DNA of 62,738 nt from Knoellia aerolata DSM 18566 (GTDB lineage Bacteria; Actinomycetota; Actinomycetes; Actinomycetales; Dermatophilaceae). The position numbers and the translations under genes were made by a program. Under the pieces are notes generated by a model that did not search any database, was not told the DNA's origin, and saw nothing but the letters and a program-made list of their open reading frames with translations. The stretch is taken from NCBI RefSeq assembly GCF_000768695.1, contig NZ_AVPL01000018.1:1-62738 (forward strand). Reading direction: 5' to 3'. Positions 25,585 to 34,806 of this stretch are shown here, piece after piece. Each line of letters begins with the position of its first letter. The first letter of the stretch is position 1.

Positions 25585-26442
25585 ATGCAACTTTCTGTCG
25601 TGATCTGCGCATACAACGAGCAGGCCCACCTGGCCGAACAGTTGGATGCCGTGCTCGCTCAGCAGTGGGAGGGAGAATGGGAGGTCGTCGTCGTCGACAA
25701 CCGTTCGACCGACGCGACCGCAGCCATAGTCGTCGAAAGGGCGAAACGCGACCCGCGCCTCCGACTTGTCCACGCTGTTGAACGCGCTGGACAGAGCTAC
25801 AGCATGAACGTCGGGGTCGACGCCACGTCAAGCCCCTGGATCGCCTTCTGCGATGCGGACGACATCGTTGACGACCATTGGTTGGCCTGCATCGCGGATG
25901 GCCTTTCTGAGCACGAGGTCGTCACGGGCCCCCATGAACTGGACCTGCTCAACCCACGGTGGCTCGCCGACTCGCGAGGCCGGTCCATCGAGGAACCTGT
26001 TGGCTCATTCTTCGGAATCTTTCCCTGCATTCGCGGTGCGGGCTGGGCAATACGGCGTACGACCTGGGATTCGGTGGGCGGCATGAACGAGAGCTTCCAT
26101 GCTGGTCAGGACATAGAATATTCCTTTCGCTGTTGGAACGCTGGATACGAGATCGTCGGCCTACCGGGAGCGCTCGTGCACTATCGGTACCGCCAGTCCC
26201 CGAGAGCGCTGTGGAGGCAAGGCCTCGCCTACGGCTCGAATCGGCCTCGAATCGTGAAGCTGCTCAGGGATGCAGGGGCCGAACGTCCGCCACGCTTTGC
26301 GGGATGGAAACCTTGGGCGTTCTTGCTGCTGCGGCTCCCGTCACTCACCCACAAAGAGGGTCGCGCCGTATGGGGATGGGTCGCAGGTAATCGGATGGGA
26401 CAGGTCTTGGGATCCGTTCGCGAACGCGTCATCATGCTCTAG
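25585..26442 (+). CDS. Family 2 glycosyltransferase
   Basis: A 285-aa GT-A transferase. MQLSVVICAYNEQAHLAEQL opens the fold, VVVDNRSTDATAAI follows, and AFCDADDIVDDHWL (about 90-103) carries the D-x-D. RTTWDSVGGMNESFHAGQDI and EYSFRCWNAGYEI are the acceptor motifs, and HYRYRQSPRALWRQGLAYGS parallels the same segment of the 23486 gene. AAAGG precedes ATG 25585. It ends the plus-strand run of the low-GC block. Confidence 0.9.
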   Translation: MQLSVVICAYNEQAHLAEQLDAVLAQQWEGEWEVVVVDNRSTDATAAIVVERAKRDPRLRLVHAVERAGQSYSMNVGVDATSSPWIAFCDADDIVDDHWLACIADGLSEHEVVTGPHELDLLNPRWLADSRGRSIEEPVGSFFGIFPCIRGAGWAIRRTTWDSVGGMNESFHAGQDIEYSFRCWNAGYEIVGLPGALVHYRYRQSPRALWRQGLAYGSNRPRIVKLLRDAGAERPPRFAGWKPWAFLLLRLPSLTHKEGRAVWGWVAGNRMGQVLGSVRERVIML

Positions 26443-26547
26443 GGCGGTCCCGGCGAACACCCACCAGATCGACCGACACAGAGATGGTCCGACCATGCGC
26501 GCGGTGGTTGGGAGGAACATCGGATGATCACCCGGAGACCAGTCCCG

Positions 26548-27369
26548 TCAGACAGGTCTCGTGGAAGCGCCGACCCGCCTGTGAGCCCGCTCGGTCAAAG
26601 TGAGAGTGTGCCGCGCCAGGTAGAAGCCGACACGCATCATCTCGCGGTGCACCGGGAGGGGCGACGCACAACCACCACCGAACCGAATCCTCGTGAACTC
26701 ACGCAAGAACCAGCGAACTTGACTGCGTGTGTGGGCTGATTGTTTCGCCAGGTCGTCCGGACTCAGTTGCCTGAACTCCCGCCGATCCAAACTCAGGTAG
26801 TGCAGCCATTTGCGCGCAATGACCTTCGTCGGGGGGACCGGGATGACGTATGGCGACTCCAGCCGAACTGGCACCCCGGGCACCACTGCCCTCTCGTTTG
26901 TCAGGCCAACGTACCCGGTGCATACCGCCGATCGAAAGAGCCGGGGCAAGTACATTGGATAAGTGGTTGCGCAATCGATCAGACGACCGTTGAGTTCGTA
27001 CTGAGCTCGAATTGCGTACATGTTCACACTGCCGCGATCAACACACACTCGCCGAAGGTCCGTCATGAGATCGGGCGAAAGATAGTCGTCGGATCCGAGC
27101 TCCATGATCCATGGTTGGGTTGCCAACATTCGCATGTGATCCCGCGCTGCCCCGAAGTCCACGAGCCGCCCTTCCGGATTCTTTGCAGAATCGGGTTGCC
27201 CAATGAGCGTCCTTCCGTACTTCAGGACAATGTCTTGCGTCCCATCAGTGGAACCGCCGTCGCTTACAATCACTTCCTCGGCGTCCGCTACCGAGTCCAG
27301 TGCTCTGCTCAACGTGCTTGCATTGTTGAACGTGAGTATCGCCACCGTGCAAGGGATACGGGATGTCAT
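26548..27369 (-). CDS. Family 2 glycosyltransferase
   Basis: A 273-aa GT-A transferase. CTVAILTFNNASTLSRALDS (residues 7-26) and VIVSDGGSTDGTQDIV start the donor domain, and MELGSDDYLSPDLM (about 89-102) is the D-x-D region. The C-terminal third (LAKQSAHTRSQVRWFLREFT) is basic and helical, likely membrane-associating. ATG 27369 begins MTSRIPCTV. It faces the plus-strand run and is followed, beyond 27370, by a stretch without a confident gene. Last gene of the lower-GC block. Confidence 0.88.
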   Translation of the reverse strand: MTSRIPCTVAILTFNNASTLSRALDSVADAEEVIVSDGGSTDGTQDIVLKYGRTLIGQPDSAKNPEGRLVDFGAARDHMRMLATQPWIMELGSDDYLSPDLMTDLRRVCVDRGSVNMYAIRAQYELNGRLIDCATTYPMYLPRLFRSAVCTGYVGLTNERAVVPGVPVRLESPYVIPVPPTKVIARKWLHYLSLDRREFRQLSPDDLAKQSAHTRSQVRWFLREFTRIRFGGGCASPLPVHREMMRVGFYLARHTLTLTERAHRRVGASTRPV

Positions 27370-28157
27370 ACCGACATCATCTCAGACCGCTCCCGCGGTT
27401 CGGGACAAACGCCGGCGCACCCGGTGTGGCGCAGTCGGAAGTGAAGTCCCGCCACGTTCTCCACGTGAGAACGTCAGCCAACGCAACGCGCGGTCCGTGC
27501 GCTTCCTGACTCCTGAGTGACTTCGCGTGGACCGAGGTATGCCAACGTGTCGGCGACAAGGTTTGAGCGCACCAGCTGCTTCCCTGCCCATCGCACAAGC
27601 ATTATCGGAGAACGACGTGGTCCGGAACCGGCGACCGGCAAATGTGACATCGCCTTCAGCTCATTCCTCAGGACGTCAATACACCTCGTCGACGGGGACA
27701 CCGGCGGCGCTGCCGTCCACCACCTCGACGGCGGCGCCGCGCTGCTGCCTTGGGCAGGTCGGCACCATGGCGTGCTCACGAGGTCATAGGGAAAGCCGAT
27801 CCCGAGGGCCTGTTCGAGGGCAGCTCGTCCCCCGTCAGTCGCCTGAACGAGGACGAGATCACGACCGCTGTTGCTCCACCGGCCGCTGCCAGTGGTCGGA
27901 GAGCTGTGGCTGCACCCGGCGCCCATGATGCTGTCCAGGCAGGGGGTTTCGACGGCGGGGCAGCGGGCCACGAGCCGGTTGCGGTCCTCGATCGCGTCGG
28001 GATGCCGGCGGTCGCGGGGCTCGTCCGCGACCAGCTCCTGAACCCCTCGCTGGACTGCGTGACTGGATCGCGTCGACATCCGACGAACGCCTACGCGCCG
28101 AGATCCGTCGAAGCCTCGTCGACGTCGCCCAGACCGTGAGAAGGAGACCCCCATCCC
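27370..28157. other. Stretch without a confident gene; possible degenerate ORF
   Basis: About 790 bases with no intact gene I can defend. A minus-strand frame from roughly 28050 down to 27770 has strongly GC-biased third positions (encoding, for example, PRDRRHPDAIEDRNRLVARC). A second minus frame with equally strong bias (GAAVEVVDGSAAGVPVDEVY, stop near 27690) follows but is out of register, as if one frameshifted gene were decaying. A short plus-strand frame at 28061-28140 (RDWIASTSDERLRAEIRRSL) also looks protein-like. None matches a family I know. It lies at the junction between the lower-GC block and the GC-rich operon. Confidence 0.4.
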
Positions 28158-28349
28158 GTGAAGGTGAGAGCCTTCGCCGTGCTCCACGCCAGCAGGCCGA
28201 GCGTCGCCGGCCGGGTTCACACGGCACACACCTCCTCGCGACGGACGCTTCCGACCGGCTCGGCTGAGGTGCTGGCTCGCCAAGTCGCATGTCACTCGGA
28301 CGCCCCGCCAGCGCGCCGGTCTCCTGCGCTCTCGACCAAGCGACCCCCG

Positions 28350-29288
28350 ATGAGCGATGTGGGCCCTAGGCTCGTGGCCGTGTCCAGCGCTCTCAGTTCC
28401 ATGTCCGCTCGCCTGCGCCCAGCCGCCCGTCGGCTCAGTGAGGGCCTGGCGGCCGCTCGCCCAGACGCGCTGGACAAGCCGGCTTGGGAACGCTCCGTCC
28501 TGGACGACCTCGCGGCGAAGCGCCCATGGAACATCAGGATCAAGATGGCGCGAGCGTCCGCCTTGACCCGTACGGCTCGTCTTGTCGACGGCGTGACCAT
28601 CGTCGTCGTCAACTGGAACACCAAGGAGGTGACCAGCGATGTCGTTCGGGCGGTTCGGCAGCTCTCTCCGGCCGATGTCCGGATCCTGGTGGTGGACAAC
28701 GGCTCGACGGACGGAAGCCGCGAGCTGTTCCACGCGTGGCCGGGGGTGGAGGCCCTCCTGCTGCGCCGGAACGCGGGACACGGCGTGGCGCTCGACCTGG
28801 CGATGTGCGCAGTCCGCACCAAGATCGCGGTGACCCTCGACTCCGATGCGATCCCCCTCGCCGAGGGCTGGTTGGAGCCAGCCGTCTCGCGGGTCCGCAG
28901 CGGAGACGTCCTCCTTTGTGGCCTCAGGGCCCGCCGAGACTTCGTCCATCCCGTCTACTCGGCGGTGGACACCGCGACATTCCTCCGACGCCGGCTGTCG
29001 TTCCAGACCTACGTTCCCCTCGACGTCACGCCCGAGACGGTCGTCTGGGGGGAGAACGCCTGGGACACCGCCGAGCTCATGACGGGTCGCCTGGATCCAA
29101 GCGAGGTCGGCTTCGTCGAGCGGACCGCGAACCTCGTGGACGGTCTGCCCGGGATGTCGACCGGGGACGTCGTCTACCACCACGGCGGGGTGAGCCGGGC
29201 AGCCAACGGAACCGTCGACCCCGCCGCCCTGGTCGCTTGGCGAGTGGCGATCCGTCGGCTGACCGAGGCAGCCGCCTCGACGGGGTGA
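28350..29288 (+). CDS. Family 2 glycosyltransferase
   Basis: A GT-A transferase of about 312 aa. GVTIVVVNWNTKEVTSDVVR (near 83-102) and LVVDNGSTDGSRELF form the donor-binding part and VTLDSDAIPLAEGWL (near 163-177) is the D-x-D (DSD). GEGNAGHGVALDLAM-like variation (RRNAGHGVALDLAM) replaces the common N-x-G-x-x-x-A-x-N. The family usually adds rhamnose or glucose to polyprenol-linked oligosaccharides. The frame is open from GTG 28158, which has AAGGAG upstream, but the extra 64 residues look unlike protein, so ATG 28350 was preferred. Tail to tail with the ABC exporter gene, 4 bp apart. Confidence 0.83.
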   Translation: MSDVGPRLVAVSSALSSMSARLRPAARRLSEGLAAARPDALDKPAWERSVLDDLAAKRPWNIRIKMARASALTRTARLVDGVTIVVVNWNTKEVTSDVVRAVRQLSPADVRILVVDNGSTDGSRELFHAWPGVEALLLRRNAGHGVALDLAMCAVRTKIAVTLDSDAIPLAEGWLEPAVSRVRSGDVLLCGLRARRDFVHPVYSAVDTATFLRRRLSFQTYVPLDVTPETVVWGENAWDTAELMTGRLDPSEVGFVERTANLVDGLPGMSTGDVVYHHGGVSRAANGTVDPAALVAWRVAIRRLTEAAASTG

Positions 29289-29292
29289 CGGG

Positions 29293-31050
29293 TCAGGCGA
29301 TGCCGGCCATCGCGAGCGCGCGGCGATAGAAGCCGCTCCGCTCCCGCAGGGCCTGCGGCTCGTCGTCGGCGGTGACGCGCCCGTGCTCGATGACGACGAT
29401 CCGGTCGCAGAGGTCGAGGGTGGACATCCGGTGGGCGATGACGACCATGGCCACATCACCGTGCAGGGTGGCCAACGTGTCACGGATGAGAACCTCGCTG
29501 TGGCCGTCCAGCGCCGAGGTCGGCTCGTCGAGCACGAGGAGGTCGGGACTCCCGACCAGCGCGCGAGCGATAGAGAGGCGCTGGCGCTGCCCGCCGGACA
29601 GGGTGCCTCCGCGCTCCCCCAAATGGGTGTCGAAACCCTGCGGGAGCGCCTCGATGTCGGCGAGGATGTTCGCCTTCCGTGCGGCCCTGCGCAGGGCGTC
29701 GTCGTCGATCCCGTCGCGGAAGAACCGGATGTTCTCCGCGACCGTGCCGGTGAGGAGCAGTGCGTCCTGGGGGACGAAGGAAACCCGCTGGGTCCACCAG
29801 TCCCGGTCCACCGTCCGAAGGTCCACACCCGCGACCCGCACGACCCCCGTGGTCGGTTCGCGCAGCCCGAGCACGAGCTGGGCCAGCGTGGACTTGCCCG
29901 AACCTGATGGACCGATCACGCCCACCGTCTCACCCACGCCGATCCGCAGCGACACGTCTGTGAGAGCCGAAGCGCGGTCGGTGGTGTAGGCGAAGGACAC
30001 CCGGTCGACCTCAACCGGTGCGGTCCGGTCCGGCCGTGCCTCACCGTCGGGGGCGGCGGCCGCCTCGTAGCGTGCCGCAGTCTTGTCCAGGCCCTCGATG
30101 AAGGGAATCGATGTCGTCAGCTGTCCGGACACGGCCAGGAGCTGTTGACCGTAGCTCAGCGAACGAAGCAGCAGCAGCATCACGGCACCGACCGCAGCCA
30201 CGTCGCTGACCCCGATGCTGCTCAGGGCCAGGAGGCCACCGATGACGGCGATGTAGGCGAGGAAGGTGTAGAGCGGGGTCAGCACGCCGTTGAGGGTCTG
30301 GACCACACGCTGCTCCTCCGCGTTGCGGACCGTGAGGGCGTCGACACGATCGACCACGCGCTCGCGCACCCCGAATGTCTGCATCTCCTGGCCCAGTGAA
30401 GATAGCTCGGAGACGGTGCTGGCGAACTCCAGATTCATCCTTGCCCACTCGGCGGCGCGAGTGCGGATCCGGCGGCGGACGGGCGCGAGCACGAGGGCGA
30501 GCACGGTCAACGCGACGATCATCGCCAGAGTGGCCAGCGGCTCGACGAGAACGCCGGTCCCGAGGAAGGCGAGCAGGCTCAACAGCGCCGTGAGCGCCTG
30601 CGTGATGGCGAGGACCGCCAACGTCACCCGGGAGACGAAGGAGGTGAGCAGCTCCTGCAGCCGGCCCGAGGGCTCCGCCTGCTGGGTGGCCCAGTCCGCG
30701 TGGAGGAACGATCGAGCGAGCCGGCGGCGCCGGGCCATCGAGACCTCGCTCGTGAGGATGGCGGACATCCGGACGCCGACGACGCTGAGCAGGAGCCGCA
30801 CTGTGACCGCCCCGGCGGCCAGTGCGAGCGCAACCGTGATCGGCAGGGTGACGTTCAGGACCGGGCCCACGTCCGTCTCGCCGTTGGCCAGGCCGAGCAG
30901 GGTGGCGGTCAGCAGGACGAGGAAGCCCGCCTCGAGAAGGGCGCCCAGAAGCGTGACGATGCCGAGCACGAAGATTCGCTGACGATGACCCTCCGTCAGC
31001 GCCCACAGCACACGTCGACTTCGCGGTCCACTGGTGGATCTGCTGGTCAT
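29293..31050 (-). CDS. ABC exporter, fused permease/ATPase
   Basis: A 585-aa half-transporter of the MsbA/PglK type; a homodimer would flip lipid-linked glycans. Six membrane helices lie in the first ~320 residues; the ATPase has Walker A GPSGSGKST, Q-loop FVPQDALL, signature LSGGQRQRL, Walker B LLVLDEPT and the H-loop HRMS, all intact. With a bacillosamine-type pathway just upstream, a PglK-like flippase role is attractive but inferred. ATG 31050 has GGGGGA upstream. It is the last gene of the minus-strand operon that begins at 39708. Confidence 0.92.
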   Translation of the reverse strand: MTSRSTSGPRSRRVLWALTEGHRQRIFVLGIVTLLGALLEAGFLVLLTATLLGLANGETDVGPVLNVTLPITVALALAAGAVTVRLLLSVVGVRMSAILTSEVSMARRRRLARSFLHADWATQQAEPSGRLQELLTSFVSRVTLAVLAITQALTALLSLLAFLGTGVLVEPLATLAMIVALTVLALVLAPVRRRIRTRAAEWARMNLEFASTVSELSSLGQEMQTFGVRERVVDRVDALTVRNAEEQRVVQTLNGVLTPLYTFLAYIAVIGGLLALSSIGVSDVAAVGAVMLLLLRSLSYGQQLLAVSGQLTTSIPFIEGLDKTAARYEAAAAPDGEARPDRTAPVEVDRVSFAYTTDRASALTDVSLRIGVGETVGVIGPSGSGKSTLAQLVLGLREPTTGVVRVAGVDLRTVDRDWWTQRVSFVPQDALLLTGTVAENIRFFRDGIDDDALRRAARKANILADIEALPQGFDTHLGERGGTLSGGQRQRLSIARALVGSPDLLVLDEPTSALDGHSEVLIRDTLATLHGDVAMVVIAHRMSTLDLCDRIVVIEHGRVTADDEPQALRERSGFYRRALAMAGIA

Positions 31051-31099
31051 TGCATCCCCCGACGTGTCCCGCTGCGTGATGTCGTCCCTGCTGATGGCG

Positions 31100-31984
31100 T
31101 CACGCACGGACCTCCGGCCGACGTACGACATAGACGAACGTCTCCCCGATGAAACGTGCACGGCCCGTCCGCGCACCCGAAAGCCGCATCCGGCCAGGCA
31201 CGTCGACGACCCGGCCGTCCCCCATGGTGGCGTACCCGGTCCGGACCCACGCGGTGCCACGGAGCCGGCGACGAGCAGAACGAGCGACGCCCCGGAATCC
31301 GGACGGCAGCACCCTTCGCGGAGACGTGGTGGCCGCTTCGGACAGCACCAGTCCATAGCGCTCGGCGAGCTCGGCCATGCCGCTGGGGAAGGCGAAGAGG
31401 ATGTGGTCGGTGTTCTCCCAGCAGTCACCGCGCTGTCCGGCTCGAACCCGGTGAGGGGCCCAGGGGTTGGGCGTCGTCACGATGAGCTCGCCTCCGTCGG
31501 CCAGCAGATCGCGAGCCGCGCGGAAGAGCATGTCCATGGCCGGCACGTGCTCGATGAGCTCGCCCGCCACGATGACGTCGAACGGCCCCCGATCGGCCAC
31601 GGGCCCCGTGCCCTGCGTCAGATCGTGGCTGATGGCGTCGTACCCGAGGCTCGTCATGTGCGCCACGCCCTCGTCGAGGACGTCGACACCGACGCAAGTG
31701 GCGGCCGCGGCCGCCACCCGTCCGTGTAGCCAGAGCGGGGACTTCATGCGTTCGACGTCGTGGGCGACGCATCCGATGTCGAGAACGCGGCGGCCTCGCG
31801 CGCGGTCGATGATGAACTCACCGCGATCCGGGATCGCGTCTCGCCATGCGGCACGCAGGGTCCGCGCGCGGTATGCGAGAGCGGCGGGGTCGTTCGGGTC
31901 GTCGGCGAGGTCGCTCCACCGAGCGACGCCCTCGTCACCTGCGGCGAGGGCTCGCTCGAACTCACGCGTTCTGCTGTGTCTCAT
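31100..31984 (-). CDS. Class I SAM-dependent methyltransferase
   Basis: A 294-aa methyltransferase (Methyltransf_23/UbiG-like). GRRVLDIGCVAHDVERM (about 60-76) is motif I, CVGVDVLDEGVAHMTSLGYD motif post I, FDVIVAGELIEHVPAMDMLF (about 125-144) motif II with the conserved E-H, and GGELIVTTPNPWAPH motif III. The cytosine-rich C-terminal part (RRRLRGTAWVRTGY) is basic. It may methylate the terminal sugar of the chain, a frequent stop signal for export. ATG 31984 has GGAGG 5 bases upstream; an upstream GTG-rich extension was rejected. Part of the minus-strand operon. Confidence 0.88.
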   Translation of the reverse strand: MRHSRTREFERALAAGDEGVARWSDLADDPNDPAALAYRARTLRAAWRDAIPDRGEFIIDRARGRRVLDIGCVAHDVERMKSPLWLHGRVAAAAATCVGVDVLDEGVAHMTSLGYDAISHDLTQGTGPVADRGPFDVIVAGELIEHVPAMDMLFRAARDLLADGGELIVTTPNPWAPHRVRAGQRGDCWENTDHILFAFPSGMAELAERYGLVLSEAATTSPRRVLPSGFRGVARSARRRLRGTAWVRTGYATMGDGRVVDVPGRMRLSGARTGRARFIGETFVYVVRRPEVRA

Positions 31985-32089
31985 GGCGCCTCCGAACGTC
32001 ACCTGCGCGGTCGTCCACCGCATCGTAGTCATCGCCGTCGGTGCGGCTGGGATGAGCGGTGCGCCGATCATCGGCGGGTCTCCTTCGCG

Positions 32090-34159
32090 TCACGCAACCA
32101 CCAGGAGCTCGCGGAAGTCGACGGCGAACTCAGCGCTCTGCCGGACGGTGAGGTGGTTGGTGTCCTTGTACTGGCTGCCTTGGGCTCCGTGTGTGGAGCA
32201 CCAGCCTCGGGGACACAGCCGGACCCACGGGTCGACCACGCCGGATCCGGTCGCGCTCGCCACCCCTTCGAGCATGTTGCGGACGGCTCCCTGCCTCGCG
32301 GTGGCCCGTTCGACGGGCATGCCCTGCTCACAGGACCAGACCGATGAGAGGAGCGAGACCACAGTGCAGCTGGCCGGCGACCAGGCGTCCACGCCGTCCC
32401 AACGCGGAACGGTCTGGACGAGGACCACCTGATGCCCGGCGTCCCGGAGTGTGCCAACCGTCGCCTTCAGTGCCTGCGTGGCCAACGCCATCTTGGATTG
32501 CGTCTCGGTGCTCATCGTCTCGGCCGTGGGACCGGCGGCGAACGTGGGGTCTCGCCAGTACAGGTCGGAGGACGATAGGACGACCGTTCCCCGTGCGGCG
32601 TTCCGCAGGTGGTCCAGCGTCCCCTGCACGTAGGAGCGGCACGCTGGGTCGTGCTGCTGGTGCGCCGAGGAGTCGCGCAGATGGAGGTCGACGAACGGGC
32701 AGGCGGAGGCTGTGGCTATGACAACTGGTCGCCCGAGGTCCTCGCCTGCCCGAATAAGCGCCTCGCCGAAGTGCCGGGCGTGCGAGTCGCCGACGAGATA
32801 CACGGGCGCACCATCCGCCGAGCCGTTCCACGTGCAGCCGGAGACCGATCGCAGCGAGAGCGGCTCGAAGCTGTGGCATCCCCGCTGGGTTTCGAGGACC
32901 GCGGCCTGGTGGACCCTGATGGTCGGGGCCCAGAACCCCTGCCGCACGGATGCGCCGAGCAACAGACCGAGGACCACCGGGATGGCGACGCTCGGCACGA
33001 CCAGACGTGCAATCCGACCGGATCCTCTGAACTCCCTGGCGCGGATCGGTTCCTCGACCCAGATGTAGGACGCCACTGCTGGAGCGATCGAGAGCAGGGC
33101 GGCGAGCACCAGCGCGATCGGCTGATTGGGCCACAGCGCACCCGCGAAGACGATGAAGGGCCAGTGCCACAAGTAGATCGAGTAGGACCAGTCCCCCACG
33201 CGCACCATTGGCCGGGCCCGCAGCAGCCGAGCAACGACGTTGTCGTCACGCCCCCCGGCCCGGATGAGCAGAGCCGTAGCGGCGACCGGCAGAAGGGTCC
33301 ACGCCCCAGGGAAGGGGGTGGCGCCGGAGATGAGGACGAGCGAGGCAACCAGCAGGCCCGCACCGAGTACCCCCTGGGCGATCCCGCTTCGCCGTGAACG
33401 CGCGCCCGACCACGACGGGACGAGCGCGAGCAGCGCGCCGGCGCCGAACTCCCACACCCGGGTGAGCGGGCCGTAGAAACCGACGAGCATCTCACCCGCC
33501 TGAAGCTCGAGGCCACGGCTGACGGCGACGGCGATCCCGAAGGACAGGGTGGCGGCTGCGGCGACGACGACCGACGCGACGCGGCGTGCCTTCCACCCTC
33601 GACGCCGGGCGAGCCACCAGCAACCGGCGAGGAGCAGGGGGAAGCACAGGTAGAACTGCTCCTCGACCGAGAGCGACCACGTGTGCAGCAGTGCGTTCGT
33701 CTCTGCCGGTGCGTCGAAGTAGTCGCCGGTGGTGCGGGCGATGACGGCGTTGGCGAGAAGGAACATCGCGCCGACTGCGGTCTGAGCGGTCGACTGCTGC
33801 GCTCCGAGCGGTGACAGGAACAGCGTCGAGAGCAGCACGGTGACGGCGACCATCAGCGCGAGGGCGGGCGTGAGGCGCTTGAACCGCCGAAGGTAGAAGC
33901 GCGCGAACCGGATGCGGCCGTGCGCGGCCCACTCCCGGTGGAGCATTCCCGTGATGACGAACCCCGAGATCACGAAGAAGACGTCCACGCCGACGAAGCC
34001 ACCGGGCAGCGGCAGACCTGCGTGGTACCCGACCACCACCAGGACCGCGACGGCGCGCAGGCCCTGGACGTCCAGCCGTCGACGATCGCCCGTGGCGACT
34101 GGCGAACCCGCCTGGCGAGCGGTCGTCGCCCGGGTGCCCGACGCGGTGTCTATGACCAC
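32090..34159 (-). CDS. AT3-type acyltransferase with SGNH domain
   Basis: A 689-aa OafA/YrhL-like enzyme that O-acylates extracellular glycans. The N-terminal half has ten membrane helices with the family motifs RRLDVQGLRAVAVLVVVGYH (28-47) and GGFVGVDVFFVISGFVITG, then YLRRFKRLTPAL with the conserved R-x-x-R-x-x-P. The C-terminal SGNH domain has YLVGDSHARHFGEALI (about 455-470) with the catalytic serine, and KDTNHLT near the end (D/H). The start GTG 34159 overlaps the end of the acetyltransferase gene by 10 bp, so it is translationally coupled. Confidence 0.93.
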   Translation of the reverse strand: MVIDTASGTRATTARQAGSPVATGDRRRLDVQGLRAVAVLVVVGYHAGLPLPGGFVGVDVFFVISGFVITGMLHREWAAHGRIRFARFYLRRFKRLTPALALMVAVTVLLSTLFLSPLGAQQSTAQTAVGAMFLLANAVIARTTGDYFDAPAETNALLHTWSLSVEEQFYLCFPLLLAGCWWLARRRGWKARRVASVVVAAAATLSFGIAVAVSRGLELQAGEMLVGFYGPLTRVWEFGAGALLALVPSWSGARSRRSGIAQGVLGAGLLVASLVLISGATPFPGAWTLLPVAATALLIRAGGRDDNVVARLLRARPMVRVGDWSYSIYLWHWPFIVFAGALWPNQPIALVLAALLSIAPAVASYIWVEEPIRAREFRGSGRIARLVVPSVAIPVVLGLLLGASVRQGFWAPTIRVHQAAVLETQRGCHSFEPLSLRSVSGCTWNGSADGAPVYLVGDSHARHFGEALIRAGEDLGRPVVIATASACPFVDLHLRDSSAHQQHDPACRSYVQGTLDHLRNAARGTVVLSSSDLYWRDPTFAAGPTAETMSTETQSKMALATQALKATVGTLRDAGHQVVLVQTVPRWDGVDAWSPASCTVVSLLSSVWSCEQGMPVERATARQGAVRNMLEGVASATGSGVVDPWVRLCPRGWCSTHGAQGSQYKDTNHLTVRQSAEFAVDFRELLVVA

Positions 34160-34806
34160 GAGCCAGGCACACCTGTGACGGTGACGCCGTTCGGGACGTT
34201 TCGTGTCACGACGGCCCCCGCCCCGATGACCGCGTCCTCACGCACGAGCAGCCCCTGCAGGATCGTCGCGCTCGCCCCGACGAGCGTGGCCGCGCCCACG
34301 GTGACCTCACCGGAGACGACCGCACCGGGGTTCACCGACACGAAGTCAGCCAGCACCGCGTCGTGGCCGATCGTCACGTGGGGGTTGAGGTGCACGTGCC
34401 GCCCGAGCTTGACGTTCGTGGAGACGACCGCGCCGGCGCAGATGACCGACCCCGGACCGATCGACGGGTCCGAGCCGATGACGGCGCTCGGGTGGATCGC
34501 GGAGAACGCGGTGAAGCCGGCGGTGTCCAGCCGCTCGACGAGCGTCACCCGGGTCTGGGGGTGGCCGACCCCCAGGACGTAGCTGATCGAGGTGTCGTCC
34601 GCAGCAATGAAGTCCGCGAGCGACCCGAGGTGGGCGACCCCGCGCACCCCCAGGCGATCGCGGTTGGCCGGCGAGGGTGCGTCGTCGAAGACGCCGACCA
34701 CCTCGAGATCCACACCCGCGGCCACCATCGCCTCGAGGACGTCGAGGCACTCACGACCGAAACCCGAAGCACCCACGACGACGACCCGCCGTGCGCTCTC
34801 AGGCAC
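34150..34806 (-). CDS. PglD-type sugar acetyltransferase
   Basis: A 218-aa trimeric left-handed beta-helix acetyltransferase of the NeuD/PglD family. The N-terminal Rossmann part RRVVVVGASGFGRECLDVLE (6-25) binds UDP-sugar; hexapeptide repeats run from about residue 100 to 210 (AVIGSDPSIGPGSVICAGAV, TVGAATLVGASATILQGLLV), with the catalytic His in HPHVTIGHDAVL-like segment (HLNPHVTIGHDA). In the Campylobacter pathway PglD acetylates UDP-4-amino-4,6-dideoxy-GlcNAc to UDP-diNAcBac. The dehydratase (37909) and aminotransferase (35436) that make its substrate are in the same operon. Starts inside the sugar transferase gene (8-bp overlap). Confidence 0.92.
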   Translation of the reverse strand: MPESARRVVVVGASGFGRECLDVLEAMVAAGVDLEVVGVFDDAPSPANRDRLGVRGVAHLGSLADFIAADDTSISYVLGVGHPQTRVTLVERLDTAGFTAFSAIHPSAVIGSDPSIGPGSVICAGAVVSTNVKLGRHVHLNPHVTIGHDAVLADFVSVNPGAVVSGEVTVGAATLVGASATILQGLLVREDAVIGAGAVVTRNVPNGVTVTGVPGSWS

